DNA of 64,000 bases from Streptomyces rubrogriseus (GTDB lineage: Bacteria > Actinomycetota > Actinomycetes > Streptomycetales > Streptomycetaceae), in assembly GCF_027947575.1 (NCBI RefSeq), contig NZ_CP116256.1, positions 5,332,001 to 5,396,000 of the forward strand, in the 5' to 3' direction. Positions 46,481 to 55,106 of the stretch are shown here, one piece after another (the first letter of the stretch is position 1; the number at the start of each line of letters is the position of its first letter). The notes beneath the pieces were generated by a model, which saw only the letters and a program-made list of their open reading frames with translations, was not told where the DNA came from and searched no databases. The translations under genes and the position numbers were made by a program.

Positions 46481-47402
46481 GGCCGTACCTCTCCTCCGCC
46501 TTCCAGAAGTACACGAAGCCGCCCACGGCGAGGACCACGGCCCAGCCGAGCGCGACCGCCCACACGTGCGGCGGCAGGTTCTCCGAGCCGTACCCGTCGA
46601 TCAGCGCGAAGCGCATCAGGTCCATGTAGACGGCGGTCGGGTTCCACTGGAGCACGTCGGCGATCCAGTCCGGCTTGTCCTTCAGCATGATCGGGATGGA
46701 GAACATCACGCCCGAGGCGTACATCCAGGTGCGCATGATGAACGGCATCAGCTGGGCCAGGTCCGGCGTCTTGGCCCCCATCCGGGCCACGACCAGCGCG
46801 AGACCCACGTTGAAGAGGAACTGCAGGACCAGCACCGGGAGGACCAGCAGCCAGGACAACGAGGGGTAGCTGCCGAAACCGACGACCACCAGGAACAGCA
46901 CGATCATCGAGGCCAGCAGCTGCTGGAGCTGCTGGAGGGCGAAGGAGACGGGCAGCGAGGCCCGCGGGAAGTGCAGCGCCCGCACCAGCCCGAGGTTGCC
47001 GGCGATGGCGCGCACGCCCGCCATCGCCGAGGACTGGGTGAAGGTGAAGACGAACACGCCGGTCACCAGGAACGGGATGTAGACGTCCTTCTCCATGCCC
47101 CGGCCCGCGTCGAGGATCAGGCCGAAGATCAGGAAGTAGACGAGCGCGTTCAGCAGCGGCGTGGCCACCTGCCACAGCTGGCCGAGCTTGGCCTGGCTGT
47201 ACTGGGCGGTCAGCTTCGCCTGGGAGAAGGCGAGAATGAAGTGCCGCCGCCCCCAGAGCTGACGGACGTACTCCTTGAGGCTCGGTCGGGCGCCGCTCAC
47301 GGACAGCCCGTACTTGGCGGCGAGCCGGGCCGGTGTGAGGCCCTCGTCGGGCGACACGGGCTTGGTCATGGCGACCGTGCCGTCGTGCGTTGTCTCACTC
47401 AC
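46473..47402 (-). CDS. ABC-2 exporter permease (TagG/Wzm-like)
   Basis: This 309-residue permease has about six transmembrane helices, for example ALVYFLIFGLILDAG and MIVLFLVVVGFGSYP, and the ABC-2 N-terminal block AKLTAQYSQAKLGQLWQVATPLLNALVY. It exports a polysaccharide, teichoic-acid-like or lipid-linked glycan with the ATPase downstream. Start is the GTG at 47402; an ATG at 47369 would remove 11 residues. A 98-bp gap separates it from the glycosyltransferase gene. Confidence 0.93.
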   Translation of the reverse strand: MSETTHDGTVAMTKPVSPDEGLTPARLAAKYGLSVSGARPSLKEYVRQLWGRRHFILAFSQAKLTAQYSQAKLGQLWQVATPLLNALVYFLIFGLILDAGRGMEKDVYIPFLVTGVFVFTFTQSSAMAGVRAIAGNLGLVRALHFPRASLPVSFALQQLQQLLASMIVLFLVVVGFGSYPSLSWLLVLPVLVLQFLFNVGLALVVARMGAKTPDLAQLMPFIMRTWMYASGVMFSIPIMLKDKPDWIADVLQWNPTAVYMDLMRFALIDGYGSENLPPHVWAVALGWAVVLAVGGFVYFWKAEERYGRG

Positions 47403-47500
47403 TGGTGGAAACTTTCGTCTTCGAAAATGCTCGGCCGCGCGGGCCTGGCATGGACCTGGTGGCCCCGTTCGGGGCCGGAACACTCTCGGGTACGAGCTTG

Positions 47501-48385
47501 TCAGATCACCGGGGGGCGGCCCAGCCGGGTCAGGCGCCACACCGTACGCCACCGCATGGGCCGGCGGGGACCGCACGGGGTGGCCCAGCCCTCGCGGAAG
47601 CCGCCGAACCAGGCCTTCAGCGCGGGGCGCGACGGCCGGCGCAGCAGCGTGAGGGCCATCCAGACGCCGAGGTAGACCGGGACCAGCAGCGCGGGGAGGT
47701 TGCGTCGGGCGAGCCAGACGCGGTTGCGGGCGACCATGCGGTGGTAGACCGCGTGCCGGGACGGCGCGGTCGTGGGGTGGTTGAGCACCATGTCGGACCG
47801 GTAGTCGATCATCCAGCCCGCGTCGAGGGCCCGCCAGGCCAGGTCGGTCTCCTCGTGGGCGTAGAAGAAGGCGTCCGGCAACCCGCCGACCTGGGTGAGG
47901 ACGCGGGTGCGCACCGCGTTGGCGCCGCCGAGGAAGGTGGTGACCCGGGAGGAGCGCATCGGGTCGGAGGCGCGCAGCCGCGGGACGTGCCGGCGCTGGG
48001 TCTCGCCGGTGTCCGGGTCGGCGATGCGGAAGCTGATGATGCCCAGTTCGTCGTCGGCCGCGAACGCCTCGCGGCACAGCTCGGCGGTGTCGGTGCGGGC
48101 GAGCAGGCCGTCGTCGTCGAGGAAGAGCAGGATGTCGACGTCGCTGCCGCCGGGGCCGAAGGCCTCGATGCCGACGTTGCGGCCGCCGGGGATGCCCAGG
48201 TTCTCGGGCAGCTCGACGGTGCGCACGCCGTCGGGCACCTCCGGGACGGGCGAGCCGTTGCCGACCACGACCACCTCGACCGGGTCGCCGTCCTGCCCCG
48301 CGACCGAGTCGAGCAGGGCGCGCAGCTCCTCGGGGCGGTTGCCCATCGTGATGACGACGGCGCCGACCTTCACGGGCGCGCTCAC
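47501..48385 (-). CDS. Family 2 glycosyltransferase
   Basis: This 294-residue GT2 enzyme has the N-terminal nucleotide-sugar fold VGAVVITMGNRPEELRALLDSV, the metal motif DDD (LLFLDDDGLLAR), GGRNVG, and the acid block AHEETDLAWR. It resembles rhamnosyl- or galactosyltransferases of wall glycans. The GTG start at 48385 overlaps the upstream CDP-alcohol transferase stop (GTGA). It probably glycosylates the product of the operon. Confidence 0.93.
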   Translation of the reverse strand: MSAPVKVGAVVITMGNRPEELRALLDSVAGQDGDPVEVVVVGNGSPVPEVPDGVRTVELPENLGIPGGRNVGIEAFGPGGSDVDILLFLDDDGLLARTDTAELCREAFAADDELGIISFRIADPDTGETQRRHVPRLRASDPMRSSRVTTFLGGANAVRTRVLTQVGGLPDAFFYAHEETDLAWRALDAGWMIDYRSDMVLNHPTTAPSRHAVYHRMVARNRVWLARRNLPALLVPVYLGVWMALTLLRRPSRPALKAWFGGFREGWATPCGPRRPMRWRTVWRLTRLGRPPVI

Positions 48386-49161
48386 TTCAGCCTGCTGGAG
48401 GCGAGGATGGACACCAGGTGCAGCAGGGTCTGCAGCAGCGCGATGCCGGCCAGTACGGCGGTGCCGAGGCGGGTGAAGAACAGGTCGCCGCGCGCCTGGT
48501 CGACGATGGCGAGGACCAGGATCAGCAGGGACGCCTCGATGCCGAGGATCAGCCGGTGGAACTTGAGCGCGCCGGCGGCCCGGCGGGCCAGCGCCATGCC
48601 GGAGGAGCGGATCTCGGAGGCGGCCTCCTTGACCGGCGGCATCCCGTTCTGGTGCCGGGCGACGCCCACCAGGTCCGTCTCGGCCTTGATCAGGATCGCG
48701 CCGAGCGCGGCCAGGGTGCCAAGGAAGGCCCACAGCCAGTCGATCCGGCCGGTGCCCCAGATGTCGGCGGCGCGCAGGCCGAGGCCGACCAGGACCGCGG
48801 CGTCGGTCAGGTAGGCGCCGACGCGGTCCAGGTAGACCCCGCCGAGCGAGTACTGCTTGCGCCAGCGCGCGATCTCGCCGTCCACGCAGTCGAGGAGCAG
48901 GTACAGCTGGACCGCGACCACGCCGAGCACGGCGCCCCAGATGCCCGGCACGAGCAGCGCCGGGGCCGCCAGCACGCCGCAGACGGTCATCAGGTACGTG
49001 AGCTGGTTGGGCGTGATCCTGGTGTTCACCAGATAGCGGTCGATCCGCAGCGAGACCTCGCGCATGTAGAGGCGTCCCGCCCAGTGCTCACCGCTGCGCC
49101 GGTCCTTGACCCCCGCGGGATGGACGACCGGGCGTAGTTCAGCTACCGATGGCCTTGACAT
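48382..49161 (-). CDS. CDP-alcohol phosphatidyltransferase with a variant active site
   Basis: This 259-residue membrane enzyme of the CDP-alcohol phosphotransferase family has several transmembrane helices. The consensus is DxxDGxxAR-x8-G-x3-D-x3-D; here D91, D94, G95, A98-R99, G108 and D112 are present, but the last position is A116 in LDRVGAYLTD. That residue is the proposed general base, so activity may be altered; D120 might stand in. The ATG at 49161 overlaps the end of the dehydrogenase gene by 23 bp. It probably transfers a phospho-alcohol from a CDP-activated donor made in this operon. Confidence 0.88.
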   Translation of the reverse strand: MSRPSVAELRPVVHPAGVKDRRSGEHWAGRLYMREVSLRIDRYLVNTRITPNQLTYLMTVCGVLAAPALLVPGIWGAVLGVVAVQLYLLLDCVDGEIARWRKQYSLGGVYLDRVGAYLTDAAVLVGLGLRAADIWGTGRIDWLWAFLGTLAALGAILIKAETDLVGVARHQNGMPPVKEAASEIRSSGMALARRAAGALKFHRLILGIEASLLILVLAIVDQARGDLFFTRLGTAVLAGIALLQTLLHLVSILASSRLK

Positions 49162-50200
49162 AGTCGGCGTACAGGTCCTTGATCTGGTCGGTGGTGAGGT
49201 CGAGGTGCTCGAGGATCGTGTAGCGGCCGGGCCGCGTCTGGGGTGCGAACTCCACGGCCCGGAAGAACTCCTCGGGCGTGAACCCGATCTCCTCGGGCAG
49301 CACCGGCAGCCCGTGCCGCCGCAGGACCCGGGCCATGTTGGCGGACTCCTCGTGGGCCCCGCGCAGGTACATCGCGAAGGCCGCGCCCAGGCCGCACTGC
49401 TCGCCGTGGGCGGCCGCGCGCTCGGGGAAGAGCAGGTCGAAGGCGTGGTTGATCTCGTGGCAGGCGCCCGAGGAGGGCCGCGAGTCGCCGGAGACCGACA
49501 TGGCGATGCCGCTGAGCACCAGTGCCTCGGCCAGCACCTGGAGGAAGTCGTTGTCGCCGATGCCGCCGGGGTGGCGCAGGACGGCCTCGCCGGCCTGGCG
49601 GGCCATCGCGGCGGCCAGGCCGTCGATCCGCTCGCCCTTGATCCGGTTGGCCAGCTCCCAGTCCGCGATCGCGGAGACGTTGGAGACGGCGTCGCCGATG
49701 CCGGCCCGTACGAAGCGGGCCGGTGCCGCGCGGATGACGTCCAGGTCGATGACGACGGCGATCGGGTTCGGCACACCGTAGGAGCCGCGGCCCGCGTCGT
49801 TGTCGAGGGTGGCGACCGGGGAGCACAGCCCGTCGTGCGCGAGGTTGGTGGGCACGGCGACCAGCGGGAGGCCGATGCGCGCGGCCGCGAACTTGGCGCA
49901 GTCGATGATCTTGCCGCCGCCGAGGCCGACGACCGCGTCGTAGTGGCCGCCCTTCATGGCGCCGGCCAGCTTGATCGCGTCGTCCAGGGTGCCGCCGCCG
50001 ACCTCGAACCAGTCGGCGCCGGGCAGGGACGGGGCGACGCGGTCGCGCAGCCGGGCGCCGGAGCCGCCGCTGACGGCGACGGCGAGCTTGCCCGAGTGGG
50101 AGATGCGCTCGTCGGCGAGTACGCATCCCAGGTCGTCGAGGGCACCCGCGCGGATGTCCACGACGACCGGCGACGGGATGAGCCTCGTCAGTACTGGCAC
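49139..50200 (-). CDS. Glycerol-1-phosphate dehydrogenase-like protein (iron-containing ADH family)
   Basis: This 353-residue protein is of the EgsA/AraM-like group that reduces dihydroxyacetone phosphate or another keto-phosphate. NAD-binding GLGGGKIIDCAKF, the PTNLAHDGLCSP block with a metal-binding Asp, CHEINHAFD and HGEQCGLGAAF with the two metal-binding His are intact. The GTG start at 50200 follows GGGAG and overlaps the nucleotidyltransferase gene by 13 bp. In bacteria such enzymes make sn-glycerol-1-phosphate or polyol phosphates; the product here is not known. Confidence 0.88.
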   Translation of the reverse strand: MPVLTRLIPSPVVVDIRAGALDDLGCVLADERISHSGKLAVAVSGGSGARLRDRVAPSLPGADWFEVGGGTLDDAIKLAGAMKGGHYDAVVGLGGGKIIDCAKFAAARIGLPLVAVPTNLAHDGLCSPVATLDNDAGRGSYGVPNPIAVVIDLDVIRAAPARFVRAGIGDAVSNVSAIADWELANRIKGERIDGLAAAMARQAGEAVLRHPGGIGDNDFLQVLAEALVLSGIAMSVSGDSRPSSGACHEINHAFDLLFPERAAAHGEQCGLGAAFAMYLRGAHEESANMARVLRRHGLPVLPEEIGFTPEEFFRAVEFAPQTRPGRYTILEHLDLTTDQIKDLYADYVKAIGS

Positions 50201-50940
50201 GCGATCTCCCTGCCCTTGGCGAGGTCGTCGTGGTTGTCGATCTCGACCCACTTGACGTCGCCGATCGGCGCCACGTCGACCTTGAAGCCGCGGTTGACCA
50301 GCTCCTGGTAGCCGTCCTCGTAGTAGAGCTGCGGGTCGCGCTCGAAGGTGGTCTTCAGCGCGTCGGCCAGCTCCGCGGCGGCCTCGCCCTCGATCAGGGT
50401 GACGCCGATGTACTCGCCGGTCGCGTCGGCCGGGTCCATCAGCTTGGTGATGCGCTGCACGCCCTTGTCGGGGTCGACGACGACCTTCATCTCCTCGTCG
50501 GCGAGGTTCTTCACCGTGTCGAGGGCGAGGATGATCTTCTTGCCGTCGCCGCGGGCGGCGAGCAGGGTCTTCTCGACGGAGACCGGGTGCACGGTGTCGC
50601 CGTTGGCGAGGATCACACCGTCCTTGAGGGCGTCACGGCCGCACCACAGGGAGTAGGCGTTGTTCCACTCCTCGGCCTTGTCGTTGTCGATGAGGGTGAG
50701 CTTGACGCCGTACTTCTGCTCCAGCTCCGCCTGGCGGTCGTACACGGCCTCCTTGCGGTAGCCGACGATGATCCCGACCTCCGTCAGACCGACCTCGGCG
50801 AAGTTCGCCAGCGTCAGGTCGAGGACCGTGATGCCGTCCTCCGCGCCCTCGGGGCCGACCGGGACCAGTGCCTTGGGCAGGGTGTCGGTGTAGGGGCGCA
50901 GACGGCGTCCGGCGCCGGCCGCCAGCACGAGGCCGATCAT
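50188..50940 (-). CDS. Sugar/polyol-phosphate nucleotidyltransferase
   Basis: This 250-residue nucleotidyltransferase has the N-terminal GLVLAAGAGRRLRPYTDTLPKALVPVG signature and the metal-binding DTVHP after ILANGD. It makes an NDP- or CDP-activated sugar or polyol. Placed between two CDP-alcohol phosphatidyltransferases and a polyol-phosphate dehydrogenase, a CDP-alcohol product is likely. Its ATG overlaps the stop of the upstream gene (ATGA). Confidence 0.92.
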   Translation of the reverse strand: MIGLVLAAGAGRRLRPYTDTLPKALVPVGPEGAEDGITVLDLTLANFAEVGLTEVGIIVGYRKEAVYDRQAELEQKYGVKLTLIDNDKAEEWNNAYSLWCGRDALKDGVILANGDTVHPVSVEKTLLAARGDGKKIILALDTVKNLADEEMKVVVDPDKGVQRITKLMDPADATGEYIGVTLIEGEAAAELADALKTTFERDPQLYYEDGYQELVNRGFKVDVAPIGDVKWVEIDNHDDLAKGREIACQY

Positions 50941-52754
50941 GCGGGTTCTCCTTCGTCGTGTACGGCGGGTGCGCCGACCTGGTGGGCGGCGACCCAGAAG
51001 CGGATGCTCTCGACGAGCACCACGAGTGCCACAACCACGGCGAGGACCGTGAGCGCGACCTTGAACTGTGTGGCGGTGAGGAGCACGGCCAGCAGGGTGA
51101 TCACCAGCGTGCGGCCCTCGTGCCCCCCGACCGTCCGCACCAGCCACTGCGGCGGTGCGCCCGCGTCGCCACGGATGCGGTAGACCGTGTCGTAGTGATG
51201 GTAGGCGACCGCGGCCACCAGCCCGAAAGCCGCCGGAAGGGCCCCGTTCACGTCGGCTTTCGCGGCCAGGAACAGGACGGTGAGGTACTCGGCGGCCCGG
51301 AAGAACGGGGGGACCAGCCAGTCGAGGGCGCCCTTGAGGGGGCGGGCGACGGCGAGCGCGGAGGTCAGCACGTACCCGAGCGCGGCGACGAGCGGCCAGG
51401 GGCCGCCGAAGTCGGTGAGCGCGGCGGTGGCGACGACGGCGGCACCACCGAGGAGGGCGACGGCGGGGGTGGCGAAGCCGGGCAGCCGGCGGGCGGCGGC
51501 GCGCAGGCCCTTGGCGCCGGCCTCGGCGAGCGGACCGGAGTCGGCGAGGTCGGCCAGCGCCTTCGCCGCCCGGTCGGTGCGGGTGGCCCTGCGGGTCAGC
51601 GAGCGCAGGACGCGGCCCGCGGTGGTGTACGTCGCGGCGAACGCGCAGCCGATCAGCAGTGCGTAGAAGGTGATCCGGGGCGTGGTGAGCGCGGTCAGGA
51701 CGGCGATCATGGCCCAGCGTTCGCCGATGGGCAGCACGATCATGCGGCGCAGCCACACCGTCCAGCCGACGCTGTCGAGCTTGTCGGAGAGGGCGGCGGT
51801 GGGGCTGGTGTTGGCCGAGGCGTCGTGATTGGCCTCGTTGAAGGAGAAGTCGACGACGTGCCGGCAGGTCTGGAGCACCATCGCGCCGAGGGCCAGGGCC
51901 CACACGTCGTCGCCGCCGCGGGCCGCTCCGAGGGCGAGGCCCGCGTAGTAGGCGTACTCCTTGGCCCGGTCGAAGGTGGCGTCGAGCCAGGCACCGAGCG
52001 TGGAGTACTGAAGGGAGTACCGGGCGAGCTGTCCGTCGGTGCAGTCGAGGACGAAGGAGGCGATGAGCAGGACGCCGGCGGCGACGAAGCCGCCGCGGGT
52101 GCCGGTGGCCGCGCAGCCGGCCGCTATGAGCGCGGTGATCAGCGAGGCGGTGGTGACCTGGTTGGGGGTCAGGCCGCGGCGCGCGCACCAGCGGGCGATG
52201 TAGCGGGAGTAGGGGCTGATGAAGTGGGTGGTGACGAAGCCGTCGCGGGCCTTGACCGCCGACTTCAGGCGTACGGCCTCGTCGTCGACGGCTGCGACGG
52301 CCTGCCGCGCCTCGTTGCGGGCCTGCGGGTCGGCGGGGACGGCGGCTACGAGGCTGCCGAGTTCGGGCCGGTGCACCTCGGCGCCGTCGGCGTCGAGGGC
52401 GGCGGTGATCCGGTCGGCGAGGCTGTCGACGGCCACGGCGGTGCCGCCGCCCGCGGAGTTCTCGCGGGCCATCGCGCGGGTCAGCGTCTGGCGGGCGGCC
52501 GGCTGGGCGGTCACCGCGCCCGGGATCGCGGCGAGCGGGAAGCGGGGGTCGGTGAGGCCGAGGCGCAGCGCGTGCGGGTGGCCCACGAAACGGGCGTCGA
52601 CGACGGCGACCCGCTCCTCGCCGGGAGCCCGGGCGAGGAGGGTCTCGGTCTCCGCGGCCCCGGCCGCGAGGTGCACGTCGAAGCCCAGGGACCGCAGCTC
52701 GCTCTCGATCGACGAACCCGGGACCGGCTGACCGGTGAGGATGGCGGTCGGCAA
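50937..52754 (-). CDS. CDP-alcohol phosphatidyltransferase with extra domains (DUF5941-like)
   Basis: This 605-residue protein has a soluble N-terminal part (1 to about 165, nucleotidyltransferase-like in feel but without clear motif), a CDP-alcohol phosphatidyltransferase domain with the full motif (D237, D240, G241, AR at 244-245, G254, D258, D262), and a C-terminal membrane region with several helices resembling DUF5941. The start is TTG at 52754 with GGGAG about 10 nt upstream. It is the first gene of the operon and the one with a complete active site, in contrast to the paralogue at 48382. Confidence 0.9.
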   Translation of the reverse strand: MPTAILTGQPVPGSSIESELRSLGFDVHLAAGAAETETLLARAPGEERVAVVDARFVGHPHALRLGLTDPRFPLAAIPGAVTAQPAARQTLTRAMARENSAGGGTAVAVDSLADRITAALDADGAEVHRPELGSLVAAVPADPQARNEARQAVAAVDDEAVRLKSAVKARDGFVTTHFISPYSRYIARWCARRGLTPNQVTTASLITALIAAGCAATGTRGGFVAAGVLLIASFVLDCTDGQLARYSLQYSTLGAWLDATFDRAKEYAYYAGLALGAARGGDDVWALALGAMVLQTCRHVVDFSFNEANHDASANTSPTAALSDKLDSVGWTVWLRRMIVLPIGERWAMIAVLTALTTPRITFYALLIGCAFAATYTTAGRVLRSLTRRATRTDRAAKALADLADSGPLAEAGAKGLRAAARRLPGFATPAVALLGGAAVVATAALTDFGGPWPLVAALGYVLTSALAVARPLKGALDWLVPPFFRAAEYLTVLFLAAKADVNGALPAAFGLVAAVAYHHYDTVYRIRGDAGAPPQWLVRTVGGHEGRTLVITLLAVLLTATQFKVALTVLAVVVALVVLVESIRFWVAAHQVGAPAVHDEGEPA

Positions 52755-53232
52755 CCGAACTCACTCCCTGGTGCCGGCGCCTGGACGCCGGGCCTGTGCA
52801 TGGTGGGACGCCCGTGCCTGGGGCACCCGGGCGGCATGTCGGCAGAGGGTATCGGATGCCGGGAACGCCGTGTTCACCGCCCGTTTGACGGTCGGTCGAC
52901 GCCACTTGCTCCCGCCTTTGCCGCGATCATCATCGTGGATTCGGGGCCCGCCCGACAAACCGCGCCCCCAGACCGGGCATCGCGGACATCGCACAGTGTC
53001 CGCCGTTGTTCGCACAGGGTCAGGACGAGCCTCGGCGGGCCGGTCCCCCGGATGGCTGAGGCCGCACCTTCCGAAATCCTCGCACCACTCTGACCTGCGG
53101 AACGTTTCCGCAGGTCAGGGCACATGACAACGGTGTTCAGTGCCGCGTTGCCCGATACCCCCTACCCGTAGTTGACTGGCATCCGGGCGCCGGGTCGCCG
53201 GATGCCGGAACACACAGGGAGGCGGCTTTCTC
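52755..53232. other. Intergenic region between the glycoconjugate operon and the cation exporter
   Basis: These 478 bp contain the divergent promoters and one strong isolated hairpin (53090-53118). ATACCCCCTACCCGTAG at about 53154-53170 resembles half of a CsoR-type operator but lacks the second half. No open frame with coding character was found. Confidence 0.4.
53090..53118 (+). terminator. Isolated terminator-like hairpin
   Basis: A perfect 13-bp stem (CTGACCTGCGGAA / TTCCGCAGGTCAG) with loop CGT lies 115 bp before the cation exporter. No known gene ends here on either strand, so it may end a small RNA or act as an attenuator in the exporter leader. Confidence 0.6.
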
Positions 53233-54171
53233 ATGGGGGCTGGGCACGATCACGGGCACGCGCACGGGGGGCACGCCGGCGGGACGGCGACCGCCGCGTA
53301 CCGGGGCAGGCTGCGGGTGGCGCTGGCGATCACCCTCACCGTCATGGTGGTCGAGATCGTCGGCGGTCTGGTCGCCGACTCCCTCGCGCTGATCGCCGAC
53401 GCCGCGCACATGGCGACCGACGCCCTGGGTCTCGGCATGGCCCTGCTGGCCGTGCACTTCGCGAGCCGCCCACCGAGCGACCGCCGCACCTTCGGCTACG
53501 CCCGCGCCGAGATCCTCGCCGCCCTGGCCAACTGCCTGCTGCTGCTCGGGGTCGGTGGTTACGTCCTGTACGAGGCGATCGACCGGTTCGTCACGCCGGC
53601 CGACACCGCGGGCGGCCCGACCGTCGTCTTCGGCGCGATCGGCCTGGTGGCGAACATGGTGTCGCTGTCGCTGCTGATGCGCGGCCAGAAGGAGAGCCTG
53701 AACGTACGGGGCGCCTTCCTGGAGGTGGCGGCCGACGCGCTGGGCTCCCTGGCGGTGATCGTCTCGGCGCTGGTGATCCTGGCCACCGGCTGGCAGCCCG
53801 CCGACCCGATCGCGTCGCTGCTGATCGGTCTGATGATCGTGCCGCGAACCTTGCGGTTGCTGCGCGAGACCCTGGACGTGCTGCTCGAGGCGGCACCCAA
53901 GGGCGTGGACATCGCGGAGGTGCGCGCCCACATACTGGCCCTCGACGGGGTCGAGGACGTGCACGACCTGCACGCCTGGACCATCACCTCCGGCATGCCC
54001 GTGCTGTCGGCGCACGTGGTGGTGGACGGCGAGGCGCTGAGCGCGATCGGCCACGAGAAGATGCTCCACGAGTTGCAGGGCTGCCTGGGCGACCACTTCG
54101 ACGTGGAGCACTGCACGTTCCAGCTGGAGCCCAGCGGTCACGCGCAGCACGAGGCACGACTGTGCCGCTGA
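53233..54171 (+). CDS. CDF-family cation efflux protein (CzcD-like)
   Basis: This 312-residue cation diffusion facilitator exchanges Zn2+ or Co2+ for protons at the cytoplasmic membrane. It starts with a His-rich tail (HDHGHAHGGHAGG), has six helices, and shows the metal sites HxxxD-type DAAHMATDA in helix II and EVAADALGS in helix V. The C-terminal ferredoxin-like domain is VEDVHDLHAWTITSG. The ATG at 53233 follows GGAGGCGGC. Metal specificity is not readable. Confidence 0.95.
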   Translation: MGAGHDHGHAHGGHAGGTATAAYRGRLRVALAITLTVMVVEIVGGLVADSLALIADAAHMATDALGLGMALLAVHFASRPPSDRRTFGYARAEILAALANCLLLLGVGGYVLYEAIDRFVTPADTAGGPTVVFGAIGLVANMVSLSLLMRGQKESLNVRGAFLEVAADALGSLAVIVSALVILATGWQPADPIASLLIGLMIVPRTLRLLRETLDVLLEAAPKGVDIAEVRAHILALDGVEDVHDLHAWTITSGMPVLSAHVVVDGEALSAIGHEKMLHELQGCLGDHFDVEHCTFQLEPSGHAQHEARLCR

Positions 54172-54271
54172 GCCGTGACGCGGCGGACGACCGGGGGCGC
54201 GCACGTCCCGGAACGCGCCGTTGAACGCTCCGTTCCGCCGCCGCGCCACTGGAGGAGGCGCGGACCGGACG

Positions 54272-54296
54272 GTTCCCGGGGTGTGCCCTCGGGAAC
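54272..54296 (+). terminator. Hairpin after the cation exporter
   Basis: GTTCCC-g-GGG / CCC-tc-GGGAAC forms a bulged stem with a TGTG loop about 100 bp after the exporter stop and before idi. Confidence 0.55.
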
Positions 54297-54372
54297 GGTT
54301 CACCGTCGGGCCCCTGCTCGGTGTCCGACCGGCCGCCCCCGGTGCCCGCACGGGCACGCGGGACATGCGGGT

Positions 54373-54411
54373 GTGCCGGGAAGTGCCGAGAGTGCCGGAT
54401 TCGTACGGCAC
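54373..54411 (+). promoter_or_regulatory. GTGCCG repeat array upstream of idi
   Basis: GTGCCG occurs at 54373, 54383 and 54392, spaced about one helical turn, and its inverse CGGCAC at 54406-54411. The last two form GTGCCG-N8-CGGCAC. It ends 35 bp before the idi start and could be a binding array for a regulator of isoprenoid supply. Confidence 0.45.
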
Positions 54412-54445
54412 ACTTGGGGCGCGAGGACCGATGTGAAGGATGGGT

Positions 54446-55039
54446 ATGCCGATCACTCCTGCCACCGCGACGCCCAGCTCGTCGAACGGCACCGCAGAAG
54501 CCATTTTGCTGGAACTGGTCGACGAGAACGGTGTGACGATCGGCACCGCGGAGAAGCTCTCCGCGCACCAGCCGCCGGGGCGGCTGCACCGCGCCTTCTC
54601 CGTGTTCCTCTTCGACGAGCGGGGGCGGCTGCTGATCCAGCAGCGGGCGCTGGGCAAGTACCACTCCCCCGGTGTGTGGTCCAACACCTGCTGCGGTCAC
54701 CCCTATCCCGGCGAGGCGCCGTTCGCCGCGGCGGCCCGGCGGACGTTCGAGGAGCTGGGGGTGTCGCCCTCCCTGCTCGCCGAGGCCGGCACGGTGCGCT
54801 ACAACCATCCCGACCCGGCCTCCGGGCTGGTCGAGCAGGAGTACAACCACCTCTTCGTCGGCCTGGTGCAGTCCGAGCCGCGCCCGGACCCGGAGGAAGT
54901 GGCGGGGACGGCCTTCGTGTCCCCGGCCGAGCTGACCGAGCGGCACGCGAAGGACACGTTCTCGGCGTGGTTCATGACGGTGCTGGACGCGGCCCGGCCG
55001 GCCGTGCGCGAGCTGACGGGCACGTCCGCGGGCTGGTGA
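54446..55039 (+). CDS. idi: Isopentenyl-diphosphate delta-isomerase (type I)
   Basis: This 197-residue Nudix-fold enzyme interconverts IPP and DMAPP. The catalytic cysteine is C83 in NTCCGHP and the active-site Glu is in VEQEYNHLF; the Nudix-like block is PFAAAARRTFEELGV. I chose the ATG at 54446, with GAAGGA 5 nt upstream, over the ATG at 54440. It is not in the hopanoid operon but lies 9 kb from it, and is normally dispensable when the MEP pathway makes both isomers; here it would balance the pools. Confidence 0.96.
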   Translation: MPITPATATPSSSNGTAEAILLELVDENGVTIGTAEKLSAHQPPGRLHRAFSVFLFDERGRLLIQQRALGKYHSPGVWSNTCCGHPYPGEAPFAAAARRTFEELGVSPSLLAEAGTVRYNHPDPASGLVEQEYNHLFVGLVQSEPRPDPEEVAGTAFVSPAELTERHAKDTFSAWFMTVLDAARPAVRELTGTSAGW

Positions 55040-55074
55040 AGGACGTCCCGGCGCCGGGCCCGACGCCTGCCGCC

Positions 55075-55099
55075 GGGCCCGGCGGGTACTGCCGGGCCC
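55075..55099. terminator. Terminator between idi and the ATPase gene
   Basis: A 9-bp stem (GGGCCCGGC / GCCGGGCCC) with loop GGGTACT lies between the two convergent stop codons. Confidence 0.75.
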
Positions 55100-55106
55100 G
55101 CCGCGT

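Noticed and set aside
53154..53170. CsoR-type copper operator before the cation exporter
   Set aside because: Only one half (ATACCCCCTA) matches; the second half should read GGGGTAT or similar and does not.
54221..54436. 71-codon frame before idi
   Set aside because: It has no ribosome site or similarity and covers the repeat array and hairpin of the promoter region.
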